A stretch of DNA of 26,911 nt from Pseudomonadota bacterium (GCA_023426275.1 JAFABC010000228.1:1-26911), one strand, 5' to 3'. Positions 1 to 9,444 are shown, counted from the stretch's first letter. Made by a program: numbers and translations. Notes: a model not told the origin generated them from the letters alone.

Positions 1-75
1 CTTCGCGCCGCGAACGGAACCCCCTATCGAGGGGGTCCGGGGGGCATCATGCCCCCCAGCCGCCGGAGGCATCTT
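1..75 (+). repeat. Palindromic intergenic repeat, copy 1
   Basis: GC-rich repeat just downstream of the LysM-MscS gene. It holds two dyads: ACCCCC (19-24) with GGGGGT (31-36), and a perfect 19-base palindrome GGGGGGCATCATGCCCCCC at 39-57, followed by GCCGCCGGAGGC. The reverse complement of 26788-26855 matches it closely, including the leading CTTCGCGCCGCG. Related shorter copies lie at 6081-6133 and 21893-21937. It may also terminate transcription of the minus-strand gene ending at 91. Confidence 0.75.
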
Positions 76-90
76 TGCCTAATACAGCGC

Positions 91-1269
91 CTAGCCCGGC
101 TGCCCGCCGTCGGTCTTGGGGCTGACCACGATCACGTTGCCGACGATCTTGGAGTTGGGGACGATGATGACGTCGCCCGCCTCGGACCGGATGACCGTAT
201 TGAAGATGTCCACATCCGTGACCACACCGGCCGCGCCGGCCGCACCGGGCATGTTCACCTTGTCCCCCACCCGGAAGTAGCGAAACAGCAGCAGCATCAC
301 GCCCGAGGCGAAATTGGACAGCGTGTCCTTGAGCGCCAGGCTGATGGCCAGACCGGCCGCGCCGAAAAGGGCCAGCAGTGAGCTGACGTTGAGCCCGAAC
401 TGTCCCAGGGCGGCGATGAGCACCACCAGATACAGGGCGTAGCGGGTCAGGCTGGACACGAACGAAATGATTTCCGAGGGGACGTTACGGCCCTTCATGA
501 TGCGGGCCAGCAGGCGCGTCAGCCGGCCGGCGATCCAGATGCCGATCACGAACAGCAACAGGCCCGAGAGCAGACGACTGCCCATGGCCAGGGCCCAGGG
601 CACGATCTGATCGGCGAAAAACACCTGTCCGCCCAGGGCGAGCTTGGTCCGCCCCCCTTCCTGGTCCACGGACACGGGAATGGCGGCCGCGACGTGCTCC
701 TGGAGCGTGGACGGCAGCTTTTCCTCGGTCGCGGCGGCAGGCGCGGCGGCATTGTCAGCCGGGGAAGCGGCCGCGGGGGCCGCCGCCGGTTCCTTGGCCG
801 CGTTCGCCTGGGGCGCCGGGGAAGCCGGAGGCGCGGCCGGGGCGGGTGCTTTTTCCGGCGGCGCGGCAAGGTCGTGTTCCCTGAGGGGCGGCTTGGCCGT
901 GGCGACGGGCGCGGTCGCCTGCGGCGCTTTCTCCGGACGCAGCTCCACATGCTGCTCCTTGGCCGCGGGTGCGGCCGGAGCGGACACGCTGCCGGCGCTC
1001 GGAATGAGCACGACCTTGCCCAGTGCCAGCCGGCTCGGGGTCAGGCCCGGGTTGGCCCGCAGGATGGCCGCCGCCGGCACGCCGTAGTGCTTGGCCAGGG
1101 AGCTGATGGTATCGCCCGATTTGATCGTATGCCGCATCGGACCGGCCGCCAGCACCATGACCGAAGCCGGCTCGGTGGTTCGGGAAAAACATGGAGCGGG
1201 ATCGGTCAGGAGCATGCACGAGAAAAGAAGTGTGATGAGTGCGAACGATTTCGCCGCATCGCCAGTCAT
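91..1269 (-). CDS. LysM domain-MscS family mechanosensitive channel protein
   Basis: Predicted inner-membrane channel of the MscS family (392 residues) with an extra peptidoglycan-binding domain. A hydrophobic N-terminus (about 8-22) is followed by one LysM domain (about 46-90, with HTIKSGDTISSLAKHYGV), a long Ala/Pro-rich linker (about 95-190), a transmembrane segment near 225-245, and the MscS pore and beta region (helix with GAAGLAISLALKDTLSNFASG, then FRVGDKVNM and IIVPNSKIVGNVIV). The protein stops about ten residues after the beta domain, so the C-terminal alpha/beta cage of about 100 residues found in E. coli MscS is absent. The start is supported by a GGAGG box just upstream. LysM plus MscS suggests the channel is tethered to the cell wall; that is inference. 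No operon partner is certain: FliL lies 167 bp upstream. Confidence 0.85.
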   Translation of the reverse strand: MTGDAAKSFALITLLFSCMLLTDPAPCFSRTTEPASVMVLAAGPMRHTIKSGDTISSLAKHYGVPAAAILRANPGLTPSRLALGKVVLIPSAGSVSAPAAPAAKEQHVELRPEKAPQATAPVATAKPPLREHDLAAPPEKAPAPAAPPASPAPQANAAKEPAAAPAAASPADNAAAPAAATEEKLPSTLQEHVAAAIPVSVDQEGGRTKLALGGQVFFADQIVPWALAMGSRLLSGLLLFVIGIWIAGRLTRLLARIMKGRNVPSEIISFVSSLTRYALYLVVLIAALGQFGLNVSSLLALFGAAGLAISLALKDTLSNFASGVMLLLFRYFRVGDKVNMPGAAGAAGVVTDVDIFNTVIRSEAGDVIIVPNSKIVGNVIVVSPKTDGGQPG

Positions 1270-1436
1270 GGTTACCTCCGCTGTTTCGCCTCGAAAAAAA
1301 GGCCGCCCGATCCGTTAGCACACCCGGGCCGGTATGGCCAAGCACCAAAGTCTGTTATGACCGCGCGACGAGGCCCGGGCCATGACCGCGTCCGTTTTCC
1401 GGCCGCGCGTCACGACAAAAGCCCCGCCGCAACCGA

Positions 1437-1871
1437 TCACTGAAACACGAACTCCTGAAAGTACAGGTTCTTGACCTTGCCCTCGCCGGCGTACTTGTCA
1501 AACAGTTTGATCAACTCCTGGCGCAGGACCATTTTGCCGGAGTTGGTGAGCAGGTCCTCGGCCAGTTTGCTCGACAGCGTAAAGACCAGGTCCTGCCGCA
1601 CGTCGGGCAGCAGCAGCCGCTCGGCGTCGGAATTGCTGTCGCACTGCACCACCATGGACAGCCGGAAGAACCGGTAGCCCTTGTTGCTGAGGATGTTCAC
1701 CGTCAACGGCCCGATGGTGATGACGCCGTTTTCGGCCTTGCCGGCCTCCTTTTTCTCCCCGCCGCCGTGCCCGCCTTCGGACGAGGCGTAAAGCGCGGGC
1801 GCGGTCATCGCCAAGGCGGCGCACAAAAGCAGCAGGAAGCCGACGGTCAGCCCGCGCGACAGCCGCTTCAT
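1437..1871 (-). CDS. FliL-like flagellar basal-body-associated protein
   Basis: 144-residue protein resembling FliL, the single-pass membrane protein that associates with the flagellar stator and supports torque. A hydrophobic N-terminal segment (about 10-28) is followed by a short Gly/His/Lys/Glu-rich linker and a periplasmic domain with the FliL-type pattern: PLTVNILSNKGYRFFRLSMVVQ, then a helix with RQDLVFTLSSKLAEDL, and the ending LYFQEFVFQ. The N-terminus could be a cleavable signal peptide (ALYA before SSEGG) instead of a retained anchor. The start ATG overlaps the stop of malate synthase (ATGA, 4 bases), so translation is probably coupled. No other flagellar gene is in the window. FliL family membership is fairly sure; a flagellar role at this locus is not shown. 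Confidence 0.75.
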   Translation of the reverse strand: MKRLSRGLTVGFLLLLCAALAMTAPALYASSEGGHGGGEKKEAGKAENGVITIGPLTVNILSNKGYRFFRLSMVVQCDSNSDAERLLLPDVRQDLVFTLSSKLAEDLLTNSGKMVLRQELIKLFDKYAGEGKVKNLYFQEFVFQ

Positions 1872-4060
1872 GCCCGCCCTCCCCGACCTGCCGCCCGCGC
1901 CTTGGCCTGCCGGCGGCGTTCGTGCAGGATGGGTTCCGTATAGCCGTTTGGCTGGACGCGCCCCTGGAAGACGAGGTCGCAGGCGGCGGCGAAGGCCAGG
2001 CTGTTGTCCGGGTCCGGCGCCATGGGCCGGTAGTGCGGATCATCGGCGTTTTGCCGGTCCACCACGGCGGCCATGCGCCGCAGGACCGCCAGCACCTGCG
2101 CTTCGTCGCACAGGCCATGGAGCAGCCAGTTGGCGATGTGCTGGCTGGAAATGCGCAGCGTGGCCCGGTCCTCCATCAGCCCGACGTCGGACAGATCCGG
2201 CACCTTGGAACAGCCGATGCCCTGGTCGATCCAGCGCGACACATAGCCCAGGATGCTCTGGGCGTTGGTCTCCAGCTCCCGGACGATGTCCTCGGGCGTG
2301 GGCCGCGCGTCGCCGAGCACCGGCAGGGTGAGCAGCACGGTGCGATCGGTGCGGGCCCTGTGGGCGAGCTCGCGCTGCCGGTCGAAGACGTCCACGGCAT
2401 GATAGTGCATGGCATGGAGCGTCGCGGCCGTCGGCGACGGCACCCAGGCGCAGTTGGCCCCGCTGCGGGGATGTTCGATCTTGGCGGCCACCATCTCGGC
2501 CATCTTGTCCGGCTTGGCCCACATGCCCTTGCCGATCTGCGCCCGGCCGGAAAAACCGCAGGCCAGCCCCACGTCCACGTTGCCGTTTTCGTAGGCGGCC
2601 ATCCAGGGGGCGTCGCGCATGGCCGCCTTGGGCAGCACCGGCCCGGCCTCCATGACGGAATGGATCTCGTCCCCGGTGCGATCCAGAAAACCGGTGTTGA
2701 TGAACACGATGCGGGCCTTGGCCGCGCGCACGCATTCCTTGAGGTTGAGCGACGTGCGCCGCTCCTCGTCCATCACCCCGATCTTGAGGGTGTTGCGGGC
2801 CAGCCCCAGGGCGTCCTCCACCCGGTCGAACAACTCGCAGGCAAAGGCGACCTCCTCCGGGCCGTGCATCTTGGGTTTGACGATATAGATGCTGCCGGCG
2901 CGGCTGTTGCGCAAACGCCCCCGGCCGTACAAATCGTGCAGCCCGATGGCCGCCGTGGCCATGGCGTCGAGCATCCCTTCGGGGATGGGCGCGTCCGTAG
3001 CGTCGCGCACGGCGTCGGTGAGCATCAGGTGGCCGACATTGCGCACGAAGAGCAGGCTGCGCCCGGGCAGGATCACTTCCCCGCCCTTGGCCGCGGCGTA
3101 CCACCGGTCCGGCGCGAGCCGGCGGTCCACGGTCCTGCCGCCCTTGTCGAAGCTGGCCGTCAGGTCACCCCGGAACAGCCCGAGCAGATTGCGGTAGGCC
3201 AGGGCCTTGTCCGGGCCGTCGACCACGGCCACGGAATCCTCGCAGTCGAGGATGGTGGTCATGGCCGCTTCCAGCAGCACGTCCTTGAGGCCCGAAGGAC
3301 TGGCCGCGCCAACAGGATCGGCACGGTCGAAGGCCAGTTCGATGTGCAGGCCGTGATTGCGCAGCAGCACCGCACCGGGGGCCTCGGCCTCGCCCTGGAA
3401 GCCGACAAAGCCGTCCGGCCGGGCCAGCCCCGTGGAGCGGCCATTGGCGAACGTCACGCTGAGCCCGCCGCCGCGCACGGCATAGGCGGTCACGTCGCTG
3501 TGACGGCCGTAGGCCAGGGGCGCGGCCATATCCAGGAAGGAGGCGGCATACGCCACCACGGCCGCGCCGCGCGCCGGATTGTAACCCGCGCCCCGGGCGG
3601 CCTCGCCGGCGTCCGGGATGACATCCGTGCCGTACAGGGCGTCATAGAGGCTGCCCCAGCGGGCATTGGCGGCATTGACGGCGAAGCGGGCGTTGGTGAC
3701 GGGCACCACGAGCTGGGGACCGGGCACGCTGGCGATTTCCGGATCCACGTCCGCCGTTTCAATGGCAAAGTCCGGCCCCTCGGGCAGCAGATAGCCGATG
3801 CCGGCCAGAAAACATTCGTAGGCGTCGGGATCGTGGGGCTGGCCGCCCCGTTCCTTGTGCCAGACGTCGATGGCGGCCTGCATGGCGTCGCGCCGGGCAA
3901 GCAGTTCGCGGTTTTTTGGGCCGAGATCCATGACGATGCCGGCCAGGGCGCTGAAAAAGGCCTCCGGCGCAATTCCGGCCTCCGGCAGGATTTCATCGGC
4001 GAAGACATGGTACAGGGAGGGCTCGACGGACAAGCCGCCTATGCTGATGCGCTCTGCCAT
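1868..4060 (-). CDS. glcB: Malate synthase G
   Basis: Condenses glyoxylate with acetyl-CoA to give malate and CoA (EC 2.3.3.9), in the cytoplasm. The length of 730 residues fits the large monomeric G isoform (E. coli 723) and not the shorter A isoform. Seen in order: N-terminal region with PSLYHVFADEILPEAG; an inserted domain (about 130-330); the barrel with TTILDCEDSVA, YIVKPKMHGPEEVAF, and KIGVMDEERRTSLNLKEC followed by FINTGFLDRTGDEIHS, the strongly conserved signature; and the C-terminal helical plug with NCAWVPSPTAATLHAMHYH. The start ATG has AAGGAG 8 bases upstream. The fliL-like gene overlaps its 3' end. Isocitrate lyase is not in the window, so the source of glyoxylate is unknown. Confidence 0.97.
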   Translation of the reverse strand: MAERISIGGLSVEPSLYHVFADEILPEAGIAPEAFFSALAGIVMDLGPKNRELLARRDAMQAAIDVWHKERGGQPHDPDAYECFLAGIGYLLPEGPDFAIETADVDPEIASVPGPQLVVPVTNARFAVNAANARWGSLYDALYGTDVIPDAGEAARGAGYNPARGAAVVAYAASFLDMAAPLAYGRHSDVTAYAVRGGGLSVTFANGRSTGLARPDGFVGFQGEAEAPGAVLLRNHGLHIELAFDRADPVGAASPSGLKDVLLEAAMTTILDCEDSVAVVDGPDKALAYRNLLGLFRGDLTASFDKGGRTVDRRLAPDRWYAAAKGGEVILPGRSLLFVRNVGHLMLTDAVRDATDAPIPEGMLDAMATAAIGLHDLYGRGRLRNSRAGSIYIVKPKMHGPEEVAFACELFDRVEDALGLARNTLKIGVMDEERRTSLNLKECVRAAKARIVFINTGFLDRTGDEIHSVMEAGPVLPKAAMRDAPWMAAYENGNVDVGLACGFSGRAQIGKGMWAKPDKMAEMVAAKIEHPRSGANCAWVPSPTAATLHAMHYHAVDVFDRQRELAHRARTDRTVLLTLPVLGDARPTPEDIVRELETNAQSILGYVSRWIDQGIGCSKVPDLSDVGLMEDRATLRISSQHIANWLLHGLCDEAQVLAVLRRMAAVVDRQNADDPHYRPMAPDPDNSLAFAAACDLVFQGRVQPNGYTEPILHERRRQAKARAAGRGGRA

Positions 4061-4117
4061 GAAAGGGCTCCTTGCAATCCCGAAACCGGCGCGCCGAAGG
4101 GGACGCGCTCTTGAGGA

Positions 4118-4145
4118 ACTGTACGGGATTTGCGGACAAGAGCAA
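4118..4145 (-). promoter_or_regulatory. Possible sigma-70 promoter of glcB
   Basis: On the minus strand TTGCTC (4145-4140) and TACAGT (4123-4118) are separated by 16 bases, about 57 bases before the malate synthase start. Both hexamers are imperfect, so this is only a candidate. Confidence 0.3.
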
Positions 4146-4162
4146 AGCGCGGGGAGCCGGCG

Positions 4163-4687
4163 TCAGCCCTGGCCGGGATCGGGCCAGGTAAGGGTGCCGC
4201 CAACGTGCTCCAGCGCGCCGGGGCGCAGTTCGCGGCCGAGCACGTACTGTGCCGGCACGCCATGGGCGTTGTCGATGCCGAAGTCCGAGGAGACGCGAAA
4301 GCCGAACCGGCCGTAATAGGCCGGATCACCCACCAGAAAGATGGAGCCGTACCCCAGTTCCCGGGCCCGGTCGCTGCTTTCGCGAACAAGCGTCGCGCCC
4401 AGGCCCCGGCCGCGATGCGACAGCAGCACGGCCAGCGGAGCCAACAGCAGGGTCGTGTGCTCGCGCGCGCCGTCGCGGATGCGCGTTTCCGTCAGCAGAA
4501 TGTGGCCAATAAGCCGCCCCTGCTCCTCGGCCACGAGCCCGAGACCGGGGACGTAGCCACCGGACCGGCGCAGGATGTCGACATAGTCCTGCTCGGTCCC
4601 GCTCGACACCCGGGCGGTTTTGAAGGCCTCGGCGACAAAGTCGTAAATGGCGGGAAAATCTTCCGGCGTTTCCGGGCGGATGTTCAT
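4163..4687 (-). CDS. GNAT family N-acetyltransferase (YhbS-like)
   Basis: 174-residue single-domain acetyltransferase of the GNAT fold, expected to move an acetyl group from acetyl-CoA to an unknown amine. It begins NIRPETPEDFPAIYDFV, typical of the first strand-helix. The acetyl-CoA binding loop is LLSHRGRGLGATLVRES (about 91-107), followed by the characteristic GDPAYYGRFGF motif (about 126-136) shared with YhbS-type proteins. I chose the ATG at 4687 because GGGGAG lies just upstream, although the spacing is short. A GTG at 4708 would add seven residues but has no ribosome binding site. Substrate cannot be deduced. It lies 102 bp upstream of glcB and may or may not share its transcript. Confidence 0.88.
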   Translation of the reverse strand: MNIRPETPEDFPAIYDFVAEAFKTARVSSGTEQDYVDILRRSGGYVPGLGLVAEEQGRLIGHILLTETRIRDGAREHTTLLLAPLAVLLSHRGRGLGATLVRESSDRARELGYGSIFLVGDPAYYGRFGFRVSSDFGIDNAHGVPAQYVLGRELRPGALEHVGGTLTWPDPGQG

Positions 4688-4770
4688 ATGCTCCCCATGG
4701 GCCGTCACCGGCGCGGGCCGCCCCCGGGCGGCTGTCCCTTCCTGGCCGGCGCGGTCGCGGGCAACGCGAA

Positions 4771-5169
4771 TCAGGTATCCAACTCCAGGATCGAATCGAC
4801 CTCTTCATAATCGACATCATAGGTCTGCGGTCCCTGGGTGATGCAAAAAAACAAATCAACCTCGGTCACCCCTTGCTCCACCGAAGACACGCGCGTCGTC
4901 GCCGGCGAGATGCCGTCCGTCGGCAACCCCAGGGCCTGCGCCACCAGAAGGGCGGCCTCGTGCAAGAGTTCCTCTTTGGTTTGATTTTTCTTCGCTCCAA
5001 ATATCACAACAAGCTCTCCGTCATGGGCGTGTTTTTGCGTGTTGTCCGAATGAGCCTCGTCGGGCGACGCGACAGTTTCCGCCCGTCCGTCTCGCTGCTC
5101 TATGGCATCATACACCGGGTTGGCGTCAAGCCCGAAAGCCCCGGGACAATGCCCGTCTCCCGACCCCAT
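4771..5169 (-). CDS. Hypothetical protein
   Basis: 132-residue protein I do not recognise. The first 50 residues are polar and look disordered (many Asp, Glu, His); the remainder looks folded: GELVVIFGAKKNQTKEELLHEAALLVAQALGL (about 51-82), then VDLFFCITQGPQTYDVDYEEVD, ending acidic. No signal peptide or membrane segment. The ATG at 5169 has no clear ribosome binding site; an in-frame GTG lies 18 codons in (NPVYDA), so the true start may be downstream. It ends 83 bases before the acetyltransferase start on the same strand. It could be a spurious extension of a shorter real gene. Confidence 0.5.
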   Translation of the reverse strand: MGSGDGHCPGAFGLDANPVYDAIEQRDGRAETVASPDEAHSDNTQKHAHDGELVVIFGAKKNQTKEELLHEAALLVAQALGLPTDGISPATTRVSSVEQGVTEVDLFFCITQGPQTYDVDYEEVDSILELDT

Positions 5170-5295
5170 GAAAAAGATGTCGTTTCAAAACGGAAATTGG
5201 TTCCAGGATCGGCCGCCATTTCGGCTGTAAAATCATGACACAGCGCTCCCGTGCGCAAAAGGCCGGGCAGCCTGCCCGTCCGGCAAGGTCCGCCC

Positions 5296-5331
5296 AAAAA
5301 GAAAGCGGAACAGGCAGTTCCTGTTCCGCTT
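5296..5331 (-). terminator. Rho-independent terminator after the nitroreductase
   Basis: Perfect 12-bp stem AAGCGGAACAGG (5303-5314) / CCTGTTCCGCTT (5320-5331) with a 5-base loop. Read on the minus strand it is followed by TTTCTTTTT, about 90 bases downstream of the nitroreductase stop codon. Confidence 0.85.
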
Positions 5332-5421
5332 GTCGCGAAAAGCGCTGTCGGGCCGCCCCTTCGCGCCGGTGCGAACCGTCGACGCAAGGCGTATCCGGGG
5401 TGTTTCGCCTGGAAACGCTGG

Positions 5422-6042
5422 CTACGGCAGCACGATCTCTGCCAACGCCTTCCGCTTGCGCGGCGGCACGCTCGCTTCATCCGGACGGCCGACGGCCATG
5501 ATGTTGACGATGCGCATGCCCTCGGGAATGGCGAAACGGGCCTTGATGTTGGCCTCGTCGAACATGCCCACCCAGCAGGTGCCAAGCCCCATCTCCACGG
5601 CGCGCAGCATGAGGAAGGATTCGGCAATGGCCGTGTTCATGGCGCAGGCCCCGAACTTGGCCTGCTCGGCCGCAGAGGCCTCCCGGGCCACGTAGGCGTC
5701 GATGCCGTCCATGGGCTCGCCTTCGATCAGCTTGTTGTCGCGGAAAAAGAAGGCGGCCGACTGGGAATCCTTCACATAGTGGGCCAGATCCGCGCAGCAG
5801 ATGAAAATCGCCGCCGCGCCGGCCATCCAGCCCTGGCGACGCGTGGCCTCGCTGGTGCCGAACCAGGCCAGATCGGCCGGATCGGTGACGACCTTGAACC
5901 GCCAGGGCTGGGTATTGAGGCTCGACGGCGCGCTCCGGGCGGCCTCCAGCAGTTCGGTGATTGCGTCCGCCGTCAGCGGTTCCTTGGCAAAGGCGCGCAC
6001 GCTGTGGCGCGCCGCGATGGCTTCCTTGACGCCCATGGTCAT
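5422..6042 (-). CDS. Nitroreductase family protein
   Basis: 206-residue FMN-dependent oxidoreductase of the NfsB/nitroreductase superfamily, cytoplasmic; such enzymes reduce nitroaromatics, quinones or flavins with NAD(P)H, and the substrate here is unknown. Visible motifs are the FMN phosphate-binding RHSVRAF near residue 12, the SAPSSLNTQPWRF loop (about 37-49), and the C-terminal MGLGTCWVGMFDEANIKARFAIPEG with VNIMAVGRPDE. The start ATG at 6042 is chosen because AAGGAG lies 8 bases upstream; the open frame continues to 6135 but only through a palindromic repeat. It is transcribed away from an AraC-type regulator, which probably controls it, and ends at a strong terminator. Confidence 0.93.
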   Translation of the reverse strand: MTMGVKEAIAARHSVRAFAKEPLTADAITELLEAARSAPSSLNTQPWRFKVVTDPADLAWFGTSEATRRQGWMAGAAAIFICCADLAHYVKDSQSAAFFFRDNKLIEGEPMDGIDAYVAREASAAEQAKFGACAMNTAIAESFLMLRAVEMGLGTCWVGMFDEANIKARFAIPEGMRIVNIMAVGRPDEASVPPRKRKALAEIVLP

Positions 6043-6080
6043 GATGGCGACTCCTTGTGTTGTCGGGTCGAAGCGGGGAT

Positions 6081-6133
6081 GCCCCCGGTGGCCGGGAGGG
6101 GCGGTGCCTCTCCCGGCCACCGGAGGCCTCTTC
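6081..6133 (-). repeat. Palindromic intergenic repeat, copy 2
   Basis: Perfect 14-bp inverted repeat, CCGGTGGCCGGGAG (6085-6098) and CTCCCGGCCACCGG (6110-6123), with an 11-base loop. On the minus strand it starts GAAGAGGCCTCCGG, as the copy at 26788 does. It sits between the divergent nitroreductase and AraC genes, so it lies in a promoter region, unlike the other copies. Confidence 0.65.
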
Positions 6134-6271
6134 ATACGGACCCTAGCCTCTGCAACGGCTGGCGGAAAGGGAAGATCCTGTCCCGGGTTTGCCTGATCCT
6201 GCGAAATATCGGAGTTTCAGTTGGCAGACGACCGGATTTCCGGCACCACGTCTTCAGGAAAGGAACCACCC

Positions 6272-7225
6272 ATGGCAACTGAAACTTCCGAACGCTCCCG
6301 GCAACGGCTGGCCACCCTGCTGCAACAGCAGGCCGCAACGGACGGGTTTTCCGACACGCTCCTGCCCGGCGTGCGCTATGCCCGGGCCTTGCGGCCCTAT
6401 CCCCTGGCCCCGGTGCTCTACGAACCGTCCATCGTCATTCTGGCCACGGGCCGCAAACGGGCCAGGCTCGGCCAGACGGTCCACGAACTCGATCCCGGGC
6501 ATTACTGGGTGGTGTCGGTGCCGCTGGCATTTTCCTGCGAGACCGTGGCCACGCCGGACGCGCCGCTCTACGGCCTGTCGGTGCGGGTGGACCCGGCGGT
6601 CCTTGGCGAACTGCTGCTCGAAATGGACGACGCCCTCGACGCCGCGTCGCCGGGGGAAGCGGCCGGCATGTGCGCCTCGCCCATGACCGACGCGCTGGCG
6701 GACGCGGCCGCCCGGCTGGCGGAAACACTCGGGTCCGCCGCCCAGGCGCGCATCCTGGGGCCGGGCATCGTCCGGGAAATCATCTACCGGGTTCTTGCGG
6801 GGGAACAAGGCGGCGTCCTGCGCGCCCTGGCCGCCCAAAACGGCCGGCTGTGGCCCGTGGCCCGGGCCTTGCGGCGCATCCACACCGACTTCCGGACGGA
6901 ACTGGACGTGGAGACCCTGGCCCGCGAGGCCCATATGGGACTTTCGACCTTCCACCACGCCTTTCGGGCGGTCACGGCCACCACGCCGTTGCAGTATTTG
7001 AAAACCGTGCGCCTGCACAAGGCCCGGGCCCTGCTGGCCGAGCCCGGAGCCACGGCCGGCAAGGCGGCCAGCCGCGTGGGCTACGCCAGCGCCTCGCAGT
7101 TTTCCCGGGAATACAAGCGGCTGTTCGGCGCGACGCCGTCCGAGGAGGCCGCCCGCCTGCGCGGTGCGGGAACTCAGCCTGCCGTTTCTTCCCCGGTCAG
7201 GGAGAAAACAGCCAGATATTCCTGA
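6272..7225 (+). CDS. AraC family transcriptional regulator
   Basis: 317-residue DNA-binding regulator. The N-terminal half (about 20-190) resembles the AraC_N effector domain of YqhC-like proteins (LLPGVRYARALRPYPLAPVLYEPSIVILATGRKRA). The C-terminal third is the double helix-turn-helix: first helix pair VETLAREAHMGLSTFHHAFRAV, then TPLQYLKTVRLHKARALL, and second pair AASRVGYASASQFSREYKRLFG. The ATG at 6272 is preferred over an upstream TTG at 6221 because of AGGAA seven to eight bases upstream. Divergent from the nitroreductase gene with 229 bp between, which suggests it regulates that gene; related YqhC acts on oxidoreductase genes in response to aldehydes, but the ligand here is unknown. 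Its last 52 bases overlap the 3' end of tlyA on the other strand. Confidence 0.93.
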   Translation: MATETSERSRQRLATLLQQQAATDGFSDTLLPGVRYARALRPYPLAPVLYEPSIVILATGRKRARLGQTVHELDPGHYWVVSVPLAFSCETVATPDAPLYGLSVRVDPAVLGELLLEMDDALDAASPGEAAGMCASPMTDALADAAARLAETLGSAAQARILGPGIVREIIYRVLAGEQGGVLRALAAQNGRLWPVARALRRIHTDFRTELDVETLAREAHMGLSTFHHAFRAVTATTPLQYLKTVRLHKARALLAEPGATAGKAASRVGYASASQFSREYKRLFGATPSEEAARLRGAGTQPAVSSPVREKTARYS

Positions 7226-7944
7226 TTGCCCTTGGGGCCCTTGACCTTGGACGGCACCACGCCCGTCAGGGACAGGCCAAGCTCCTCGCGGGCAAAGGCC
7301 GCCACCTTGTCCACGGCCTCCTGGCGGTAGGCTTCCTCGCGCACCACCCCGCCCTTGCCCACCTTCTCCGGGGTCAGCTCGAACTGCGGCTTGATGAGCG
7401 TGACCACCAGCCCGCCGGGCTTCACGAACCGGGCAATGGCCGGCAGCACCTTGGTCAGGGAGATAAACGACAGGTCGGCCACGGCCACATCCACCGGCTC
7501 GGGCAGCAGATCGGCCGGGGCGTGGCGCAGATTGACCTGCTCCATGGACACCACCCGGGCATCGGCCCGCAGCTTTTCATGGAGCTGGGCCGTGCCCACG
7601 TCCACGGCATAGACCCGGACCGCGCCGTGCTGAAGCAGGCAGTCGGTGAAGCCGCCCGTGGACGCGCCGGCATCCAGGGCGACGAGGCCGGCGACCGACA
7701 GCCCAAAGGTCTCGATGGCGGTTTCGAGCTTGCCGCCTCCCCGGCTGACATAGCGCTCCCCGGCTTCCAACCGGAACACGACGTCCGGAGAAAACATGCG
7801 CCCGGGCTTGTCCAGACGCGTCTCCCTGTCGCCCGCGACCACATGCACGAGCCCGGCCATGATCAGCCGCTTGGCCCGCTCCCGCGTTTCCGCCAGCCCC
7901 TGTTCGCACACGAGCTGGTCGGCCCGGTATTTTTCCTTGGCCAT
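7174..7944 (-). CDS. tlyA: TlyA family rRNA (cytidine-2'-O)-methyltransferase
   Basis: 256-residue SAM-dependent 2'-O-methyltransferase of the TlyA family, which methylates cytidines in 16S and/or 23S rRNA in species where it has been tested. The N-terminus is an S4 RNA-binding domain (RADQLVCEQGLAETRERAKRLIMAGLVHV, about 5-33), then RrmJ/FtsJ-type methyltransferase with VALDAGASTGGFTDCLLQHGA (SAM site, about 85-105), VDVAVADLSFISL, and LVVTLIKPQFELTPEKVGKGGVV. The start ATG follows AAGGGAGAG; an upstream in-frame ATG at 7965 has no site. Its old name as a haemolysin is not supported by sequence. Convergent with, and overlapping, the AraC gene by 52 bases. Confidence 0.95.
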   Translation of the reverse strand: MAKEKYRADQLVCEQGLAETRERAKRLIMAGLVHVVAGDRETRLDKPGRMFSPDVVFRLEAGERYVSRGGGKLETAIETFGLSVAGLVALDAGASTGGFTDCLLQHGAVRVYAVDVGTAQLHEKLRADARVVSMEQVNLRHAPADLLPEPVDVAVADLSFISLTKVLPAIARFVKPGGLVVTLIKPQFELTPEKVGKGGVVREEAYRQEAVDKVAAFAREELGLSLTGVVPSKVKGPKGNQEYLAVFSLTGEETAG

Positions 7945-8025
7945 GGCTCTCCCTTGCGCATCCACCGCCCCGGACCGGCCTGACGCACTGATCCGGCGGA
8001 CACGCCAACAGACGTATCCTGCGAT

Positions 8026-8066
8026 AAAAGACGCATTTTGCGTCTACAAAAGCATTAAAAGACGCA

Positions 8067-8075
<9 letters not shown>
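8026..8075. repeat. Twin 19-bp palindrome-bearing direct repeats
   Basis: AAAAGACGCATTTTGCGTC (8026-8044) and AAAAGACGCATTATGCGTC (8057-8075) differ at one base and are 31 bp apart start to start, about three helical turns. Each holds the dyad GACGCA-N3-TGCGTC. A degenerate third unit, GACGTATCCTGCGAT, lies at 8011-8025. The second dyad contains the stop codon of the sigma-54 activator. On the minus strand each dyad is followed by TTTT, so they could act as weak tandem terminators, or as an operator: a possible tlyA promoter (TTGTAG-N17-TATCGC on the minus strand) overlaps the first dyad. Confidence 0.7.
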
Positions 8076-9401
<1,326 letters not shown>

Positions 9402-9444
9402 GCGGGCTCCGGCTGGGGGTCGGCATGGCCGCAATGTGCGCCGG

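Noticed and set aside
1922..4114. Long 730-codon plus-strand frame opposite malate synthase
   Set aside because: It mirrors glcB exactly, has His/Gly/Val-rich low-complexity protein and no ribosome binding site; it is an antisense shadow caused by high GC.
7844..7944. Calling tlyA a haemolysin
   Set aside because: The S4 and RrmJ-type methyltransferase domains support rRNA methylation; the haemolysin label is historical.
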